From the NCBI GenBank assembly GCA_015680685.1, contig MNCI01013584.1:818771-882770 (forward strand): DNA of 64,000 bases, given 5' to 3'. The stretch comes from Gnetum montanum. Taxonomy: Eukaryota; Streptophyta; Gnetopsida; Gnetales; Gnetaceae. The notes below the pieces were generated by a model that saw only the letters and a list, made by a program, of their open reading frames with translations, did not search any database and was not told the DNA's origin. The first letter of the stretch is position 1; each line of letters begins with the position of its first letter. The translations under genes and the position numbers were made by a program. This document shows, piece after piece, positions 10,790 through 21,288 of the stretch.

Positions 10790-13530
10790 ATGCCACCTAA
10801 GAGACTTGAAGTAGAAGAACCATTATAACTAAAGGGGAAAAGATCAAGAGGAAGAGGTAGAGGACAAGTTGGAGAATAAACTCCACCTATAGAGTAAGAG
10901 GCTTATTCTTACAGTATCCATCAATCCACATTTTTGATAGGGTAATATGCATATGAAGAATTTGATGCACTACTTGCTCTTAAGAAAGGACAATGTCTTA
11001 CACTTTTCAATGAGAAGTCCTTCATCTACACTATCATAGTGGAGTTAAATTTTGGACCATTTATGGAATTTGAACTTGCTAAAGTCCACATGTAGCTACA
11101 AATATCTCCTTTATGGTGGCCCATTTCAAGTAATTATAAATGATACTTGGAAGATGTTTATTAGTTTTGGAAGAACAAAAAAGATGATGCTACAATAAAA
11201 GTTAAGGGAGTCGTAGTGCCATATTTTTTAGAGGTAATATCAAAGATACTCAATATTCCAAATTTTGAAGCCAATATAGCTCAAATATCTACAAGGTTGA
11301 ACATAGATGCAAGGAACTTATGGATATAGAGGGCCTATGGAACCAATGAGAAGGAATATAGTGGATTTTCCATTACTAAAAAGATCTATTTCAAGATCGG
11401 GACATGCCATATATTTCCAACAAAAATACTTAATATAATTTTCACCTATGTTGCTATAGGAAGAGACATCCTAATGGAGAAATTCTAAGCCAACATTATG
11501 CATCTACTATTTTTAGAGATACAAAGAAGATTTGAGGAGAAGAAGGTAGGGAAACCTACTCTACCATTTCCTTATCTTATTAGAAGATTGTGTCGATAAG
11601 TTAGAATCTTGGACTATACCAATGATGTACTTTGCAAAGCCTAAAATGCATCATATGCCAAAATTTCCAAGCTAGTTCCATCTAAGAAGGATCAAGTTAA
11701 AAGACTAGCAGGCATTAAGGTTGTAATAGAATCTACACTAGTAGTAAACATTCAAGGCATAGGAATAAAATAAGTAGGACCCTATGGATCAACTCTAGTT
11801 GTAGATAGATCAAGACAAAGTGCTCCATTAGTACAACATTACTATAAATCCTCAATGAGCTACTCATAGAAAATAGATGAAATAGTCAATATAAGAAGTG
11901 GGGAAGTCTCAAGAATGTATAAAGTAATAGATAATCTCAATAGTCATGCCATATTAAGAGGACTTTCAATAGTCAATTCTCTTTGTAGGAAGGAGAAGAT
12001 GATGATTAGGCACAATAAATATTAGGGAACATTCCATCCTTCCAAGTAACATTAGGAACTAAAGAAGCCACAGTAGTGATGATGTAACATCAAGATGTAG
12101 TAGGGGTGACATAAGTTATAATAGATCATATCAAGAAGTCCTTCAATATTCTTGTTGTGCCACTAACTAATATTACTAGACCCAAACATGTAGAAATCAT
12201 ACCCAGAACATCAATTATCACTACAAAGCATGAAGATGTATTGGAAATACTGCTGCAAATAGGATAGGTCATGCAGAATCTTTTTGATATCCCTAGTGAT
12301 ATGACTACATTATAGTCTGAGTTGATCTCAACAAAAGAAAAACTGGTCATGGAAGAAACTAAGATGTAATACATTGAAAGTGAAGTGCAAAGGTTACAAG
12401 AAGAAATAGTCACACTAAGAGAAAAAAGACAAGACCTTGCATGAAATGTCATATTTGAATAGTTAGTATAATTTTGAAATGAATAGATTGGCCAAATGAT
12501 GGCCAAATATACATAAATGAAGATGTAAAAGGACAAGGTAGTATGGAATTCTTTAGTGGTAGATGCCAAAGAATACATGCATGTCAAAGTTCTAACTACA
12601 TTAGAAGAGGAAAATAAAAACAATTGTTACTAAAAACATGAGATTAATAGATAAAGAAAGTAGAATAATGTGTATAAGAAAGCTTTCATTAGTTAATAGA
12701 ATAGTTTTCTAGAGGCAACCTTGACATCAGATAATTGGCTTGTCAAAATAGAATCCTATTAAAGAAAGAAGTTCATGTTGTACAACAAAAATTAGTAATT
12801 AAGATTAGTGCATGAAAAAACAAGAGTAAGAAACATGAAAGGCTAAAAGAGCACTTTAGAGATCAAGTGGGCATATACAAGAAAATCAATACGAAGAAGA
12901 TTCAAATGACCAAAGCTAGAATTAGCTTGATCACAGCTTAGATACCTATCTGGTAGTGCATCTTGTATAGTTTGGACCACATCCACCAAGCCAAAATTAA
13001 GAATAAAGACCTATATATTGAAGATTTCATAGAATACATGGGATTAGTGGATCTCAGGTATGCTAACTTGTTCATGTTAACAGTAAGAAAATCCAAAACC
13101 AAACTAGAGTAGCAAGTGATTATAGTATATTCAATGTATAAAAAGAAGTTTTTTGTTAAAAAATATGCCCAATAAAAGCTTCATAGAGCAAACTCCAAAA
13201 TCCAAGTAGTCAAGGCTAGCTACCATGATTAGAAGAATATAGTAGAAAACCAAGTTATAAGGATGATAGATTATCAAGAATTGAAGAAAGTGGATAGATC
13301 CTTTGAGGAAAAAAAAATGCAATCTGTGACATGTATGTTAAGGCAAAAACAATTTTCCACAACTATCATGTTCTTGGAAATTATTGACTATAGTTAATAT
13401 CATTGAATTTTCCTAGATGGTACATGATTCTAGATTAGAAGAGGAGAAAATTAGGTTGCTATTGAACAGGTACCAATTTCAAAAGCTTATTGACAACAAA
13501 AGAAATTGATGGAGGAGCCATCATCATCTG
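10790..13530 (+). pseudogene. Extra ORF in the env-like position of element C, with coiled coil
   Basis: The ATG at 10790 follows directly on a TTGTAG, which looks like a 3' splice site after T-rich sequence. The reading frame gives a basic start (KGKRSRGRGRG), a globular part at 10960-11590 with long readable runs (YEEFDALLALKKGQCLTLF; FPTKILNIIFTYVAIGRDIL; LPFPYLIRRLCR), then from about 12200 Glu/Lys/Leu heptad-like sequence (YIESEVQRLQEEIVTLREKR) suggesting a coiled coil, and Lys-rich runs to about 13500. Stops are many but long runs between them in one frame show a former protein near 900 residues. I do not recognise the family. Position between integrase and polypurine tract is where Athila elements carry their env-like ORF. 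It could instead be a captured host or plant-transposon-type domain. Confidence 0.55.
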
Positions 13531-13770
13531 AAACTTAAAGATAACTACATCAAGATTAATCATCTTTTTTTTTTAATTTTTTTTCTTTTTGTTATATATG
13601 TCAATCATGCATGGAATGAGAATTTTGTAACACCACTCAAATTACAATATGGCATCCATAGTAGAGTTAGTCATGTATATATATGCCATAATGTCAAAGT
13701 CTCTATAACCCCACAAGTTTGTAAGGAACTTTATCCTTTTTTTTCAAACTTGAGGATGATTTTTCAGTTA

Positions 13771-13782
13771 GTTATGGGCGTA
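13771..13782 (+). other. Polypurine tract region of element C
   Basis: The bases GTTATGGGCGTA abut the LTR start at 13783. The sequence before it (CTTGAGGATGATTTTTCAG) matches that before the polypurine tracts of D (23110-23130) and, inverted, G (37011-37035). Confidence 0.65.
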
Positions 13783-14047
13783 TGATGAAAGGAGTTTAGT
13801 TGGAGTCTATGATATTGTATGTATGATATCATAGCTGCATACATCATTGTAGATATGATGTAGTGGGCCATGGTCATGCCTATAAATACTAACCCACCAT
13901 GAAATAGTAGTAATAAGTTTTCTCCCATATGTAGCAAAATTCTTGTAGTTTATTTTTTGTAAAGTTAGAGTTAGATTGAAAGCCTATAATATGGTGAATT
14001 ATCATTGTACATAATCTTTATTCAAGTGTGTTATTCCCAAACATAAT
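13783..14047 (+). repeat. 3' LTR of element C, left part
   Basis: Starts TGATGAAAGG after the polypurine tract. It contains decayed palindromes of the GATATC type and CCTATAAATACTAACCC, a TATA box, at about 13881. It is cut at 14047 by element D; the last five bases ATAAT are the target duplication. Confidence 0.75.
14043..14047. repeat. Target site duplication of element D, left copy
   Basis: ATAAT lies directly before the LTR start TGATGAC and recurs at 23944-23948 directly after the LTR end CTCATCA. Five bases is the usual size for Ty3/gypsy elements. Confidence 0.9.
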
Positions 14048-14787
14048 TGATGACCCACGATATTGCGTATGCAATATCACATCTTGCCTCACCTTCTATA
14101 AATAAGAGGTGGCACCCCTTGTTCCCGATAGTTAGACTTAGACCCTTAGCCAAAATTTTGCAGTTTTACCATTCCAAAGTTAGAATAATTTCTATGTGCC
14201 CATAGTAGGAGTCATAGAGTGAATGTTATGGCAATAAAGATGAACTTTATGATAAACCTTGTAGCATACGAATTAAGCTAATTAGTAATTAATTATTGTT
14301 GAATGTTTAATGATTTCCTAGTTAATTAATCTCTCTCTCAACCTTTGATTCTCTTAGTTAAGTACACTTAGTATGACTGCTTCGAGCATGCGTGTAACAC
14401 TTGGTAAGCTAGTAACAACTAGCGTTTGGTAATCCTAGTAGTGTTGCACTAATTCAAGATGTGTATGGAAAGTGGGAATGGATATTGGTATTAGGATAAT
14501 TAGAACTTAGTTAATTAATAGTTAAAGTAAGTTAGTCACTTAATTCTCTTTTCCTTTCCCTTATTAGCATAAGACACCAAAAAGATAAAAGCTATAAAAA
14601 TCATATACCTCAAGCTTACTTAACCATACAACCATGACAATACAAGTAAGTTTGGGAAGCCAACGATTGATTAACCCTAAGTGTTCCATTAAAGCGTGTA
14701 AGCACTTAGTCCTTGGAGTTTCACTGGATCACACATGAGACACTTGTATTTGTATAGTTGAGTGTAGGGGTACCTCGCCACTTATCA
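14048..14787 (+). repeat. 5' LTR of element D
   Basis: 740 bp, TGATGAC...CTTATCA. It aligns along its length with 23145-23943, which has about 55 extra bases after 23340 (ACAGATCTTTATTTGAGC...) missing here after 14222. A perfect hairpin GATATTGC-gtat-GCAATATC lies at 14059-14078. TATAAATA is at 14097-14104 and AATAAA at about 14235. Confidence 0.9.
14097..14104 (+). promoter_or_regulatory. TATA box of the element D 5' LTR
   Basis: TATAAATA within CTTCTATAAATAAGAGG, kept in the 3' LTR (23213-23220) and, inverted, in the LTR of element G (43158-43165). It lies 50 bases inside the LTR, just after the palindromes. Confidence 0.65.
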
Positions 14788-14788
14788 T

Positions 14789-14805
14789 TAGTGTCATTGC
14801 CAGGG
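14789..14805 (+). other. Primer-binding site (tRNA-Asp) of element D
   Basis: TAGTGTCATTGCCAGGG differs from the perfect site of element G by five changes, all transitions. One base separates it from the LTR. Confidence 0.8.
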
Positions 14806-14931
14806 ACTTAGTTGTTTGTGCACTACGTAGAACATAGGAAATCATCCATATCATTGGAGCACTAGAACGAATCCTTAGGGTTAATCAAGGAAGGATAAGA
14901 CAATGGTAAATTGCACACCGAACAAGAAAAA

Positions 14932-17430
14932 ATGTCTTCTTCTTTGCATAAGAGCATTTCACCACCTAGGACTAACATAAGAGACAGTCGGTGGCATAAT
15001 ACATGTAACCAAGATCTGCCAGTTCCTCAACAATTTCGTGTGGTATATATTCATCACGATGAGTATGTACTTGATTTTACCTTTATCCTCCACCAAGATG
15101 AACAATTGAATTGGAGAGACTTGGAGGGTAACATAGTGTTTCCCCCAGACCGATCAGTACCCAACATGCTCCTTTGTTCTCTCACACGAATAGGCATGCC
15201 AATTTTATATGCAAAGTACATTGCATGCAATCATGAAATAAGGGAATATCATTCCATAGAAGTGCAATGTCAAAGGGACTTGTGAAAGGAGAGTTTCCAC
15301 ACATCCTTGAAGGGTAAATGGCCCCATAATGCCCCACATGTCTTAAGAGAAATTGGGGATGGTGAACTTGCTTCGATAGGTTCCCCACCAAATGATGTTC
15401 CCCCTCCTCATGATGGTCAGGAGGTGGTGTATCAAAACCTCCACTCCATGATTCACAACCATGGTTTTGATCCCCACGAACACAAAGTGTTCAACAAGGG
15501 AACACAAACACACGATAAGGGTAGACATTTTGATCAGAATCACAATCAGGCCAAGACCACCAAGGAGAAGGTAGAAAAAATTGTCATGGTGATGGTTCTC
15601 CTTCTTATTCACCTTCATCATCACATTCACCCTCTCCTTCAGTGTTCGAATGTAGTCATAAGAAACCCAATTGTGAGGATAAATCAAAACAGAGTGAAAA
15701 ACACTGATGAGACAATCGAGAACAAAGATGAGCTCACTCTAAGGAATCAAGGCATCGAAGAAGGAAGAGTAGGGAACTACATAGACACCACAGATGCTAT
15801 GAATGAGATGATCATGAAGAACACCTACTTACAACTAGAACCATGCTAGATATAATGAAGGCCGTAAGAGTTCCCACAAGGCACCAAAATGATAGTAGGA
15901 TCAAGAGGTTAGACATGAACAACATCCCATGATTTGAATGGGGATACAACATTGATCCTGAAAATCATTTGCAAGCATTCCATGATGCATGTGCCTTGAA
16001 AAACATAGAAAACAAATGGAAAAAACTAAAGTTGTTCCCAAGGACACTGGTGAAAGAAGCTAAAAGCTAGTACCAGTCCTTAGAACTGGAATCCATTCGG
16101 AGATGGAGTACAATGTTAGAACTATTTCATGATAAGTACCAAATGTACTCATGAGTGTCTAACCTGTGAAAGAAAATCCAAGGATGGAAGCAAGGAAGTC
16201 ATGAACCCTTGGATGCTGCCATGGGCCGCTATTACGCACTGTTACATCGTTGCCCTAGCCATGGTTATTCGCAACAAGATCAACTATGCCATCTCATAGA
16301 TGGACTTAGGCATGAAACAAGGAGAACCCTTGGAACGTATGCCCAAGGGATATTATCAAAGCTTAGGTTTCATCAAATTCATAGATTGATAGAGTAAGTA
16401 GCCAAAGAAGAAGGTGAGCTATGGAAGAGAGAAAGTATGGAAGAGTACAACCGAGATCCTTCCTTCTAAAAAAGGGGAGTGAGATTCTGTGAGGAGGAAG
16501 AAGAGTTACCACTCAAAGAGATGGTGAATAGGAAAACCTTACCACTCCAAAAATTAACAATAAAAGTTTTGACAAAGGTAGATCAAATGTGGGACTCCCT
16601 AAATAGTAGGTTCGAAACTATTCTTAAAGTTGTAGAGGAGTCTAGGAAGCGAGGTAGTGACTATGACAAAAAGAAAAAGAGAGAAGTGGACAATGCACGT
16701 AACAAGGGTAACGACAAAATGGCCATCACCGAAGAGGTTTTGGATTTAGACATAAATAATGATGGTGGATGAGAGATATGCCAATATGACCATCCTAAGG
16801 GATGTTTCCCAATGATCTCACATCTATAAGAGTCTGGGGTGTATGCACTCAACCCACGACTGAATAAACGGCAAGCACCTCGATGGTTACCTTATCCCCA
16901 AGGTAACCCAAGATAGTTCCACCAACCTTCAACATATTATCCAAGTGGAACTCCACCACAACCCATTTAGCAACATCAATAATGGCAATACCCATAGTCA
17001 TGGGGGTTGCCACCACCAAGGAAACAACACCCCTACTAACAACTGGATCCATATGGCTACTATGTGTAACATCCAATCTCTCCACGTGACTTTGTTGGTC
17101 ACATTACACCACAAAATCACTACCAAGCTTGGCAGTATTATAGAACTCCTTCTCCTAGGGGAGATAACCCATAAGCATACTATTCTTCAAATCCATCCAC
17201 AACTCTCACATCAATGGCTCCATTACCACCTGCTCTAGCAATGCAAGGGGAACTCCCTACTCAACCACAGCAATGCAATGCCACTTGGGCTGTGAATCCT
17301 TAACCCGCAATTGGTTCTGAAAACCTTATGAAGAAAAAACCTTTCTTGAGAACCAACAATCCAACCAAGCCCTCACAACCACAAGCGGTTGAACCTCTGA
17401 ATGCCTTTCCATCAAATAAGGCTTCAGAGC
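14932..17430 (+). pseudogene. Gag of element D
   Basis: The ATG at 14932 starts MSSSLHKSISPP, shared with the other copies. The first 118 codons are open and include FRVVYIHHDEYVLDFTFILH. The gag core is at 15950-16400: ENHLQAFHDACALKN, WKKLKLFPRTL, STMLELFHDKYQMYS, IQGWKQGSHEPLDAAMGRYY, then GLRHETRRTLGTYAQG. A basic segment (DKKKKREVDNARNKG) and the knuckle EICQYDHPKGC follow at 16665-16810; the first knuckle Cys is now a TGA. A Pro/Gln-rich tail leads into the protease. Frameshifts separate the blocks. Confidence 0.85.
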
Positions 17431-18395
17431 TCCCTTCAAATCAAACACCGAACTCAACGGATACAATTATGTTAACACATGTCGTTACCAACTAGATTAA
17501 GGTTGGCCACCTTCCCAAGAAATTTTTTGATCTCAAAAGCCTTCTAATCTATTTGCAAGCCATTGGGAATGAACCATGTAAAGCTCTTCTGGACTCAGGT
17601 TCCAAAGTCAACTTAATATCACAAGAGATGTGCAAAGCCTAGAACCTACCTCCATTAAGGAAGAGCAATATTTACTTAGAGTTAGCCAACCAGTCCATCA
17701 TTGTTCCCTTGGGACTAGTGGAGGACATCATTATCACTGTGTGTGTGTGGTTGTACCCAACTTATTTTCTAATAATATAAGTAAACAATGGTAAAGGAAA
17801 TTTCCTGATAATAATGGGAAGGGCATGGCTAAGTACTATAGATGCACACCTAGGAATCCATGATCTTTCCCTGGAAATATCCAAGAAGAACACTTTTGAA
17901 AAGACTAAGAAGAAGAAGGTTCCATGCATCGCATACAATGATACAAATTGCATGTAGAAATCATGGGTTATGCAAAGTTTAGCATTACCTGCATGCAACC
18001 AGTGTGCACAATACATCAATATATAAAGGTTCCTGTATGCAGCAGCCACACGATAAGAAGACACCCAGTGGTTGATAATTGATCAAGAGAGTAACTCACT
18101 AACGTGCATGGAACTAACCAAGGGAATAACTAGTACTTACATTGAAAGCATAGATATACTAGAGCAAGTTTGCTACCAACTTTCAAGCCCTAACCTTGAA
18201 AACATCAACTGGGGGAAGTTGGAAATTTTTAAAAAATTTAAAGAAGAGCCCCTAGATTTGAAACCATTGTCCATTGGTCTAGAATATATGACCCTCGAAA
18301 ATGGAAAATCAGTCATCATCAATGCAAGACTTGCTTCCAAACAAAAAGAAAGACTATTAAAAGTGATAAACAAGTGGTCAAAATACTTTGCCTAG
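17431..18395 (+). pseudogene. Aspartic protease and spacer of element D
   Basis: Minor breaks aside, the frame reads IKVGHLPKKFFDL, IGNEPCKALLDSGSKVNLIS with the catalytic Asp kept, VPLGLVEDIIITV, and LIIMGRAWLSTIDAHLG. The spacer to RT is open at 18072-18395 and includes INWGKLEIFKKFKEEPLDLK and a Lys-rich end. In element G the sequence breaks off just after the part equal to INWGKLEIFKKF. Confidence 0.85.
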
Positions 18396-18410
18396 TCATA
18401 CCCCAAATTA

Positions 18411-19240
18411 ATTGTAATAGATCCTAGGATATGCCAGCATAGGATTTACACTGACCCCTCCATGAAACCTTGAAAACAACCATAGAGGCAATTGAACCCA
18501 AATTGAAGCAAGTAGTAAAAGAAGAAATAGAACAACTTCTTAAGGTTGGGTTCATATATCCCATTGCTGATAGCAAATGGGTTAGCCCTTTGGTGATCGT
18601 GTCAAAAAAGGGAGGCAAATGGAGGGTGTGCATAGATTTTAGACTGTTGAACATGAAAACATTTAAGGATCACTTTCCATTGCCATTCGTTAACCAAGTA
18701 TTAGACACCATAGCAAGGCATTGATATTAGAGTTTTCTAGATGGCTATAGTGGATACAACCAAATATGGATATCCCTAGAAGATCAAGCCAAGACAACGT
18801 TCACCAATCCTTAGGGGACATTTGCATATAAACAAATGTTGTTTGGCTTGTGTAATTCCCCTACCATGTTTTAACACCTAGTTCTAAGCATATTACAATA
18901 GCAAATAGGGAACGAAGTAGAAGTCTTTATGGATGAATTCTCCACCTATGGAACAAGTTTTGATCAAGCCTTGGACTGACTAGAGTAAGTGTTGAAAAGA
19001 TGCATAGAAACTAATTTGAGGCTCAACAGGTAGAAAAGCCATTTAATGGTCCAAGAAGGCATAGTACTTGGGCACAAAGTTTCACATGCAAGAATAGAGG
19101 TAGACCCAGATAAAGTTAGGGTCATCCAAGATGTCACCCAGCAACCAGAAACTTTCAAAGACATTCAATCATTCCTTAGATACACTAGCTACATAGGAGA
19201 TTCATTGAGAACTTTTACAGGTTTGCCAAACCATTGGTAG
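18411..19240 (+). pseudogene. Reverse transcriptase of element D
   Basis: Open at 18470-18724: EEIEQLLKVGFIYPI, WVSPLVIVSKKGGKWRVCIDF, FKDHFPLPFVNQVLDTI. Then FLDGYSGYNQIWISL, GTFAYKQMLFGLCNSP and the active-site box FMDEFSTYG, where the second Asp of FMDD is Glu (GAA). The connection has EGIVLGHKVSHARIEVDPDK at 19046-19160. Stops at 18724, 18813 and nearby fall on former Tyr, Trp or Gln codons. Confidence 0.9.
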
Positions 19241-19780
19241 AGCTAACAAAGAAGGACGTACCATTTGAGTGGACCAGGGAATGTGAACGAGCATTGCAAG
19301 CTTTGAAATAAAATTTTGTAGAAACTCCCATTCTACAAGCCCCTAACTGGTCCAGACCATTCCACATAATCACTAACACATCCAACTATGCTTTAGGAGC
19401 CATACTTACATAGTTAGATAACCAAAAACACCCTTACTACATCCACTGTGCAAGTAGAAGCATCGCTGATGCACAACTTAACTACATAACTACAGAGAAA
19501 GAACTAATGGTTGTAGTGTTTGCACTATATAAGTTTAGGTACTATGTGTTAGGTTACAAAGTGTTCATCCATACAGACCATAGTGCAATCTGGTTCCTCA
19601 TGAACAAGCCAATGCTTAGCCCTCATATTATATGATGGCTGGTAAACCTATAGGAGNTAATGCTTAGCCCTCATATTATATGATGGCTGGTAAACCTATA
19701 GGAGTTCGATCTAATGATGATCGATTGAAAGGACACCGAGAATGTAGTTGTTGATCATTTATCTTGGTTGAGTTGGGATA
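19241..19780 (+). pseudogene. RNase H of element D
   Basis: Blocks: FEWTRECERALQALK, RPFHIITNTSNYALGAIL (first catalytic Asp replaced by Asn), YCASRSIADAQLNYITTEKE with the Glu kept, VVVFALYKFRYYVLGYKVFI and HTDHSAIWFLMNKPM. A 46-bp exact duplication around the N at 19657 interrupts the end and is an assembly artefact. Confidence 0.8.
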
Positions 19781-21288
19781 GCAAAGAGGATGAATATGTA
19801 GTGTTTGATCATTTTCCTGATGAATCCCTCTTTGTCGGTGTAGTATATAGCCATCCCATAGAGACGAATTGGTATAGTAGCATTCTCACCTATACCCTTA
19901 CCCAACAAGCACCACAAGAGCTAGATTTTAGGAAGAAACAATAGTTTCTTCATAGAGCCAAGTACTTCTTGGAGACGAATTGAAAACTCTACAATGTGTG
20001 TCCTGATGGCTTGGTTCGATGGTGCGTACCCGAGGTGGACCAACTGAAAGTTCTCCAAGATGCTCATGAGGGCCCTTGTGGGGGTCACTATGTGGGGAGA
20101 CGAATGGTTATTAAGATCCTTCTTGCAAGATATTACTAGCCAACATTATTTCGGAACTTCCATTAATTTGTCCAATCTTGCGAGCACTGTCAACGTGATG
20201 GGGGAATGACTGCTAGAATGGAGGGTCTGCAACAATGGATTCAACATTTAGAATCCTTCGACATTCGTGGAATAGACTTTATGGGGCCCATTACACCAAT
20301 GTCCAATGGAAAAGCTTAAATTATAGTTGTCATAGACTATTTAATGAAATGGGTGGAAGTAGCTGCTATTACGGACTACACATCCTCTACAGCTACACGG
20401 TTTGTGCAACAACAAATTGTAAATAGGTTTGGTGTGCCACGTGCACTTATTTCAGATAACGGAACACATTTCACAGGTGCAACTTTTTGAAAATTACAAC
20501 ACTTAGGGGTTGAACATAAATTTACTACACCTTATCACCCCCAAGCTAACAGACAAGCTGAGGTCACCAACAAGGAGATCACTAAAATACTAATAAGAAT
20601 AATTAGCAAGTATAGGCAAGATTGGAGCACTAAACTGAACGATGCTCTTTAGGCATACCGCTCCACTTGGAAACTCCCTATAGGCTACTTTCCCTATGAG
20701 TTAGTGTACGGAAAGATTCCAACATTTCCAATTCAAATCGAGCTCCATACACTATCAATGGCTTGTGCCCTCTACCTCGATCTTGGTCTAGCACAAAAAC
20801 AAAGGTTGGAAACATTAAACATGCTAGATAAAAAATTGATTAGTTTCCCTGTCACCAAATNACATGCTAGATAAAAAATTGATTAGTTTCCCTGTCACCA
20901 AATAAGTTGCACAAGGCATATAACAAGCAACATCATAACTTGAAGATCTGAAAGGTTAAGTATCAACTAGAAGATAAGCTTCTCTATTGGAACCCCACAC
21001 ATGTGCCACAATGCACAAAATTCTAAACACTATGAAAAGGACCTTACATTATTCATACAACCTTTCCTTCAGGGGCCATGACCATATACAAACCTGAGAG
21101 CCCTGACAAGAGATTATTAGTCAATATGCAACAAAATAAACCCTTCCATGAACTTAGAATGGCCAATGCACATAATACGTCTGAGAAGGGATGACCCTGT
21201 TCATTATTTTGGATCTCCTCCTTCCAACTCAATCATGGGGGAGATGGCCACCTCTACCAATCATTTGAGGCCCTTAGATCCTTTTTAA
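19781..21288 (+). pseudogene. Integrase of element D, D,D-E residues kept
   Basis: Zinc-binding region near 20060-20190 (HEGPCGGHYVGRR, then CEHCQR). The core at 20260-20600 keeps Asp in VIDYLMKW, Asp in SDNGTHF and Glu in QAEVTNKEI. ISKYRQDWSTKLNDAL, SPYELVYGK-like and a C-terminal GAMTIYKPESP part follow. The frame ends with MGEMATSTNHLRPLDPF and TAA at 21286-21288. A 42-bp exact duplication around the N at 20861 is artefactual. Stops are few. Confidence 0.9.

Noticed and set aside
12126-12623. Minus-strand open frame of 165 codons, hydrophobic, membrane-like
   Set aside because: It is antisense to the coiled-coil part of the extra ORF of element C. The Leu/Phe/Ser-rich look comes from reading Lys/Glu codons backwards.
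15343-15687. Minus-strand open frame of 114 codons
   Set aside because: Antisense to gag of element D, which has homologues in A, F and G in the sense direction.
17762-18064. Minus-strand open frame of 100 codons with a hydrophobic centre
   Set aside because: Antisense to the protease and spacer of element D.
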